In this document: positions 6,375-8,812 of the stretch, in pieces
How the letters are laid out: every line of letters starts with the position of its first letter
Position numbering within the stretch: position 1 is the stretch's first letter
The notes under the pieces: model-generated
The model's database searches: none
What the model was told of the DNA's origin: nothing
Seen by the model: the letters and a program-made list of their open reading frames with translations, nothing else
NCBI GenBank assembly: GCA_031285815.1
Contig: JAITVM010000121.1
Coordinates: 1-8,812, forward strand
Length of the DNA: 8,812 bases
From: Clostridiales bacterium
GTDB lineage: Bacteria > Bacillota > Clostridia > Lachnospirales > JAITVM01
Direction of reading: 5' to 3'
Made by a program: the position numbers and the translations under genes

Positions 6375-7835
6375 CTATAGGCTTTCTTTATTGCGTTCAT
6401 TTAAAAAATTTGTGCCTTTGCCAAACTTCGTCACTTCCGTTATGTCAACGCCTAATTCTTCGGCAATGATGCCCAGCGCACGCATTGAGCAAAAACTGCC
6501 CTGGCACCTGCCCATGCCCATACGGGTCCGCCGCTTGATGGAGTCCATGCTTGAGGTGCCAAGCGGGGAACGCAGTGCCTGTAAAATCTCGGCTTTAGTA
6601 ACGGATTCGCAACGGCAAACTATATTGCCATAGTCCGGGTTTTCTTTTATTGCCGCCTTACGCTCTTCATTGTTCATTAAACGGAAATATGGTATACCTT
6701 TCCTTACCGGGTTAAAGTTTGGGTTTTCAGCTTGGTTAAGGCGTTTGGAAACAATATCTGCCACCTCTGCTGCAATTGCCGGGGCTGATGTAAGGCCTGG
6801 CGACTCTATCCCGCAAAGGTTTATTAACCCAGGTACGTCTGGGGCTTCGCCTACTATAAAGTCATCGTAGCCCAAATGCGCCCGGAGCCCTGAGAATGAT
6901 GTAATTATTTTGCTTTTATTAAGCTTGCCTACGCTTAATGAGCCTTTACTTAAAACTTCAGAAAGGCCAGCGGCAGTTGTTGAAATGTCGGATTTATCAT
7001 TTATGTCATTTGAGGTAGGCCCCACTAATAGGTTACCGTCTGCCGTTGGGGTTACCAGGATGCCTTTACCCATATCAGTAGGCAGCTGGAATATTGTGTG
7101 CGTGACAAGTGAGGATTCTGTCTTATCAAAAAGGCAGTATTCACCACGCCTTGGAATAATTTTGAGCTTATGGCTGCTCAACATGTTGTTTATGGAGTCA
7201 GAATATAACCCCGCGGCATTTATGATAAGATGGCTTTCAAAAACCCCGCCAGTTGTTTCAATAGAGAATACCCCATTTATTTTAGAGATATTTGTTGCTT
7301 CACAATTAAATTTAAATACCACGCCATTGGATGTCGCATTTTCTGCAACTGCAATAGCCATTTCATAAGGGCTAGTAATTCCGCCTTCCGGCACAACAAG
7401 CGCAGCATATACATTGCTGTTTAGGTTTGGCTCCATTTGAAGGAGCCCGTCTTTGTAAATGATTGATAAGTTTTTGAGGCCATTTGTTTCGCCTTGCGCC
7501 ATTAGCCTTTCTAATTCCGGCAGGCCATCTTTGCCGAATGCTACGACCAATGAACCATTGCGCTTAAATGGGAAATCTAACTCGGAAGAAAGGCGTTCAA
7601 ACATCTGCTGGCCCAAAACATTATACTTTGCTTTTAATGTGCCGGGCTTAGCGTCATAACCCCCGTGGACAATGCCACTATTTGCCCTAGAAGCGCCAAC
7701 CGAAACATCCGGCCCCTTTTCTAAGGCAATTGTTTTAATATTAAAGCGCGAAAGTTCCCGGGCAACTGAACATCCAATTACCCCTGCGCCTATGATGGCA
7801 ACATCATAAATAATTATCCCCTCCTTTACATTCAA
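6375..7835 (-). CDS. GlpA-like FAD-dependent glycerol-3-phosphate dehydrogenase with BFD-type [2Fe-2S] domain
   Basis: First gene of the operon; probably oxidises G3P to DHAP at FAD. The DAO-fold FAD motif is VAIIGAGVIGCSVARELS (12-29), followed by GASRANSGIVHGGYDAKPGTL (47-67, read in two parts) and RRGEYCLFD (229-237). The C-terminal BFD-like domain has C407-x-C409 and C444-x4-C449 (CRC and CQGSFC), the usual ligands of a [2Fe-2S] cluster. Its closest relatives also include L-2-hydroxyglutarate oxidase-type proteins, but the glpK/glpF neighbours favour G3P. The start is uncertain. TTG at 7835 gives 486 residues and has a weak AGGGA. A much stronger AAGGAGGGG lies inside that reading frame and points to the ATT codon at 7811, giving (M)YDVAIIGAG as in typical homologues. 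No in-frame ATG lies nearby. It ends 13 bp before the next gene. Confidence 0.88.
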   Translation of the reverse strand: MNVKEGIIIYDVAIIGAGVIGCSVARELSRFNIKTIALEKGPDVSVGASRANSGIVHGGYDAKPGTLKAKYNVLGQQMFERLSSELDFPFKRNGSLVVAFGKDGLPELERLMAQGETNGLKNLSIIYKDGLLQMEPNLNSNVYAALVVPEGGITSPYEMAIAVAENATSNGVVFKFNCEATNISKINGVFSIETTGGVFESHLIINAAGLYSDSINNMLSSHKLKIIPRRGEYCLFDKTESSLVTHTIFQLPTDMGKGILVTPTADGNLLVGPTSNDINDKSDISTTAAGLSEVLSKGSLSVGKLNKSKIITSFSGLRAHLGYDDFIVGEAPDVPGLINLCGIESPGLTSAPAIAAEVADIVSKRLNQAENPNFNPVRKGIPYFRLMNNEERKAAIKENPDYGNIVCRCESVTKAEILQALRSPLGTSSMDSIKRRTRMGMGRCQGSFCSMRALGIIAEELGVDITEVTKFGKGTNFLNERNKESL

Positions 7836-7862
7836 AAGGCTGCATCCCTAAAAACTTAAATA

Positions 7863-7880
7863 CATAGTTTCCATAGTTTG
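7863..7880. repeat. Tandem 9-bp direct repeat in the glp leader
   Basis: CATAGTTTC and CATAGTTTG stand head to tail. On the transcribed strand the shared core reads AAACTATG twice with a 9-bp period. It sits about 30-40 bp upstream of the first gene's start, downstream of the candidate promoter. It may be a regulator half-site pair, an RNA element or a chance duplication. Confidence 0.5.
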
Positions 7881-7919
7881 CACAGTAAATATTATATTAC
7901 ATAGGCGCTTTGATAAGAA

Positions 7920-7949
7920 TTGACATATTAACTAGAATTTTATTATATT
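7920..7949 (+). promoter_or_regulatory. Candidate sigma-70-type rightward promoter
   Basis: An exact TTGACA (7920-7925) is followed after 18 bp by TATATT (7944-7949), or after 17 bp by TTATAT. It reads rightward, away from the glp operon, and would produce a leader of roughly 230 nt before the hypothetical gene at 8185. AT-rich DNA makes chance matches likely, but the -35 is perfect. Confidence 0.4.
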
Positions 7950-7982
7950 ATTTGTGCAATTTATATAAATTATGATTATGAA

Positions 7983-8011
7983 GTTATGCTTGGCATATAT
8001 AATGTAGTCAA
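7983..8011 (-). promoter_or_regulatory. Candidate leftward promoter of the glp-dha operon
   Basis: On the minus strand TTGACT (8011-8006) and CATAAC (7988-7983) are separated by 17 bp. Transcription would begin near 7976 and give a leader of about 140 nt before the GlpA-like gene. It immediately follows a leftward terminator whose T-run supplies the first bases of the -35. This is the best-spaced leftward pair in the region; other AT-rich -10-like sites nearby have weaker -35 partners. Confidence 0.4.
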
Positions 8012-8042
8012 AAAAAACAGCCTATAAACATAAGAAGCTGTT
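8010..8042 (-). terminator. Intrinsic terminator, leftward
   Basis: On the minus strand AACAGC (8042-8037) pairs with GCTGTT (8021-8016) around a 15-nt loop, and the stem runs into a tract of eight Ts (8017-8010) that includes its last two bases. The stem is short (6 bp, perhaps 8 with inner wobble pairs). It would stop leftward transcripts coming from the insertion-element region before the glp promoter. Confidence 0.5.
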
Positions 8043-8103
8043 CCTAATAACCAACGGATTTGTTTTCAAGTTTGCCAGACTATAAGTGTGGTTAATTTTA
8101 CCT

Positions 8104-8145
8104 TGTATAATAAAAGTTGACACAATAAGCCCACCTGATAAACTA
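8104..8145 (+). repeat. Left copy of about 42-bp inverted repeat (insertion-element end)
   Basis: Starting with TGTATAATAAAAGTTGACAC, this stretch matches the reverse complement of 8647-8688 at 36 of 42 positions by hand alignment, with weaker similarity for about 10 more bases inward. A 5' TG at the outer edge fits IS3-family ends. It contains TTGACA and, 16 bp on, TAAACT, a possible promoter reading inward to the hypothetical gene. No matching target duplication was found outside the two copies. Confidence 0.75.
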
Positions 8146-8184
8146 ATAAATGATGGGGCAAACCATACCAATGGACATAACTAA

Positions 8185-8530
8185 ATGGAATCTGAAAAAA
8201 CAATACTCAGGCTATTGATAAATGAAAAAGAACTGGTGGATTCAGAACTTATAATTTATGGAATTGATCCGGATGATAATAATAAGGTTTTATTAGAACT
8301 TAACTTTAATGGGGTGAATGTTAGAAAATCAAATTTCGGCTTTTTTTCTGCCCTTCAGGATTTGAGAATATATTTGGAGGGCCAAAATTGCCAGGTGCTT
8401 TGTAATGGCGCGGCAATAAATGTGTACCCTTCCCCAATGCAAGTAAACATGGCTTGTGGGAGCATATCTAACACACATGGGGCGTCAAGCACTGGCAGCA
8501 GACATGGTTAATATTTTTGACTATGATGCA
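8185..8530 (+). pseudogene. Uncharacterised protein gene, frameshifted and 3'-truncated
   Basis: The first 92 or so residues read as one frame from the ATG at 8185 and include LLINEKELVDSELIIYGIDP, then FFSALQDLRIYLEGQNCQVL and CNGAAINVYPSPMQVNM. After about 8457 this frame degenerates and stops at 8511. The next frame, from about 8459, continues sensibly as GAYLTHMGRQALAADMVNIFDYD up to about 8527. I recall this two-part layout (NVYPSxM, then AYxL..G..A...LVxIFD) from small uncharacterised bacterial proteins, so a frameshift near 8458 is likely. Beyond about 8530 the reading frame (stop at 8630-8632) lies antisense to a transposase fragment, so the true 3' end is lost. No good ribosome site precedes the ATG. 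I do not know its function. Confidence 0.6.
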
Positions 8531-8623
8531 CTTGGCAAGGCTCCATCTTTTGCTTTTGTTAGCCCTATATCTTCTGCTAATTTTATTGCTTCATTTTTGA
8601 ACGTTGTTATCGTATGCACTCAC
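8521..8623 (-). pseudogene. IS3-type transposase OrfA remnant (N-terminal helix-turn-helix)
   Basis: On the minus strand a GTG at 8623, 9 nt after GGAGG, opens VSAYDNN. A frame change near 8602 then gives FKNEAIKLAEDIGLTKAK, ending in LPSAS and a TAG at 8523-8521. The combined pattern resembles the start of Transposase_8-type OrfA proteins (xxYxxxFKxEAVKLAxEIGxxKAAxELGIP). Only about 33 residues remain and they span a frameshift, so it cannot make a transposase. It lies just inside the right inverted repeat, where orfA is expected in an IS3 element. The homology was judged by eye. Confidence 0.5.
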
Positions 8624-8646
8624 CTGTTTTAACCTCCATATTTTTT

Positions 8647-8688
8647 TAGTTTATCAGACGGGCTTCTCGTGTAAACTTTTATGATACA
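8647..8688 (-). repeat. Right copy of about 42-bp inverted repeat (insertion-element end)
   Basis: Read on the minus strand it begins TGTATCATAAAAGTTTACAC and continues through GATAAACTA, mirroring 8104-8145. It precedes the GGAGG and GTG of the OrfA fragment at the distance expected of the left end of an IS3-type element. TTTACA, 16 bp, TAAACT could be the former transposase promoter. Confidence 0.75.
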
Positions 8689-8812
8689 GGATCAAGCACT
8701 AAAATTTCTTTTAGCGGTTATTTTCGGCGTAGTAATAATAATTTCTACATATTGGTTTGTTTCTTTCGGGCGAATGTTTGATAAGGAAGAATTTTCAGCA
8801 TCCTTTGACAAT
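8681..8812 (+). CDS. Candidate small membrane-anchored protein, 5' part (runs off window)
   Basis: An open frame of 44 codons runs from the ATG at 8681 to the window edge. Residues 8-30 (KFLLAVIFGVVIIISTYWFVSFG) form one convincing transmembrane segment with an acidic, basic-mixed tail after it (RMFDKEEFSASFDN). A stop codon lies two codons upstream of the ATG. No clear ribosome site is present, and the start codon lies inside the right inverted repeat, so the original 5' end may have been replaced by the insertion. I do not recognise the family. A second in-frame ATG at 8774 would omit the membrane segment. Confidence 0.4.
   Translation, partial: MIQDQALKFLLAVIFGVVIIISTYWFVSFGRMFDKEEFSASFDN

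Larger units (their letters stand above)
8104..8688. mobile_element. IS3-like element remnant or IS-end-bounded cassette
   Basis: About 585 bp are bounded by the inverted repeats at 8104-8145 and 8647-8688. Inside the right repeat, and facing inward, is a decayed OrfA-like start (8521-8623). The remainder of the transposase is absent and the space holds a different, frameshifted gene (8185 to about 8530). The simplest reading is an IS3-family element that lost most of its transposase by deletion, with a foreign gene now between its ends. A small non-autonomous element that captured the gene is an alternative. Family assignment rests on the TG ends and on the OrfA resemblance, both judged by eye. 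Confidence 0.55.

Noticed and set aside
6362..6400. Upstream ATG at 6400 for the oxidoreductase
   Set aside because: It overlaps the preceding gene by 26 bp and adds residues before the usual N-terminal FAD strand; the ATG at 6361 has a good ribosome site.
7804..7845. Short frame ATG...TGA (13 codons) overlapping the start of the GlpA-like gene, possible leader peptide
   Set aside because: Its ATG directly abuts AGGG with no workable spacing and the peptide has no regulatory residue run.
7836..8184. Riboswitch in the operon leader
   Set aside because: The leader is AT-rich without conserved multi-stem architecture; only a small terminator hairpin and short repeats are visible.
1..8812. CRISPR array, tRNA or rRNA genes
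   Set aside because: No regularly spaced repeats, tRNA-like cloverleaf or rRNA signature was seen on either strand.

Overview
The window reads as a chromosomal segment of an anaerobic Firmicute, probably class Clostridia. The reasons are strong AGGAGG-type ribosome binding sites, frequent TTG starts, a moderately AT-rich composition, an S-layer-homology (SLH) protein, PTS-dependent dihydroxyacetone kinase genes and a three-gene flavoprotein/DUF1667 cluster typical of anaerobes. Genus cannot be assigned from the sequence alone.

Almost everything from base 1 to about 7835 is one leftward (minus-strand) glycerol and dihydroxyacetone catabolic locus. In order of transcription it encodes: a GlpA-like glycerol-3-phosphate (G3P) dehydrogenase flavoprotein with a BFD-type [2Fe-2S] tail (6375-7835); an FAD/NAD(P) oxidoreductase (5105-6361); a four-cysteine DUF1667 protein (4747-5100); a 198-bp gap; glycerol kinase GlpK (3055-4548); glycerol facilitator GlpF (2319-3014); and the kinase subunits DhaK (1296-2294), DhaL (603-1226) and DhaM (205-594). 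It ends with the start of a secreted SLH-domain protein (1-191, cut by the window edge). GlpF admits glycerol and GlpK makes G3P. The three redox genes probably oxidise G3P to dihydroxyacetone phosphate (DHAP) and pass electrons to a pyridine nucleotide. DhaKLM makes DHAP from dihydroxyacetone using phosphoryl groups from the PTS. Both branches therefore meet at DHAP. No glycerol dehydrogenase, EI, HPr or dedicated regulator is visible here.

The control region at 7836-8103 holds a candidate leftward promoter for the locus, a leftward terminator just upstream of it, a consensus-like rightward promoter and a tandem 9-bp repeat. A perfect terminator-like hairpin lies between dhaK and dhaL.

The right end (about 8104-8688) is the least ordinary part. 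It is a roughly 585-bp unit bounded by about 42-bp inverted repeats (36/42 identical by hand alignment). Each repeat begins with TG, like the ends of IS3-family elements. Next to the right repeat is a broken, inward-facing fragment resembling the helix-turn-helix N-terminus of an IS3 OrfA. The rest of the interior is a hypothetical gene that is frameshifted and loses its 3' end at the junction with the OrfA fragment. A candidate membrane-protein gene begins inside the right repeat and runs off the window.
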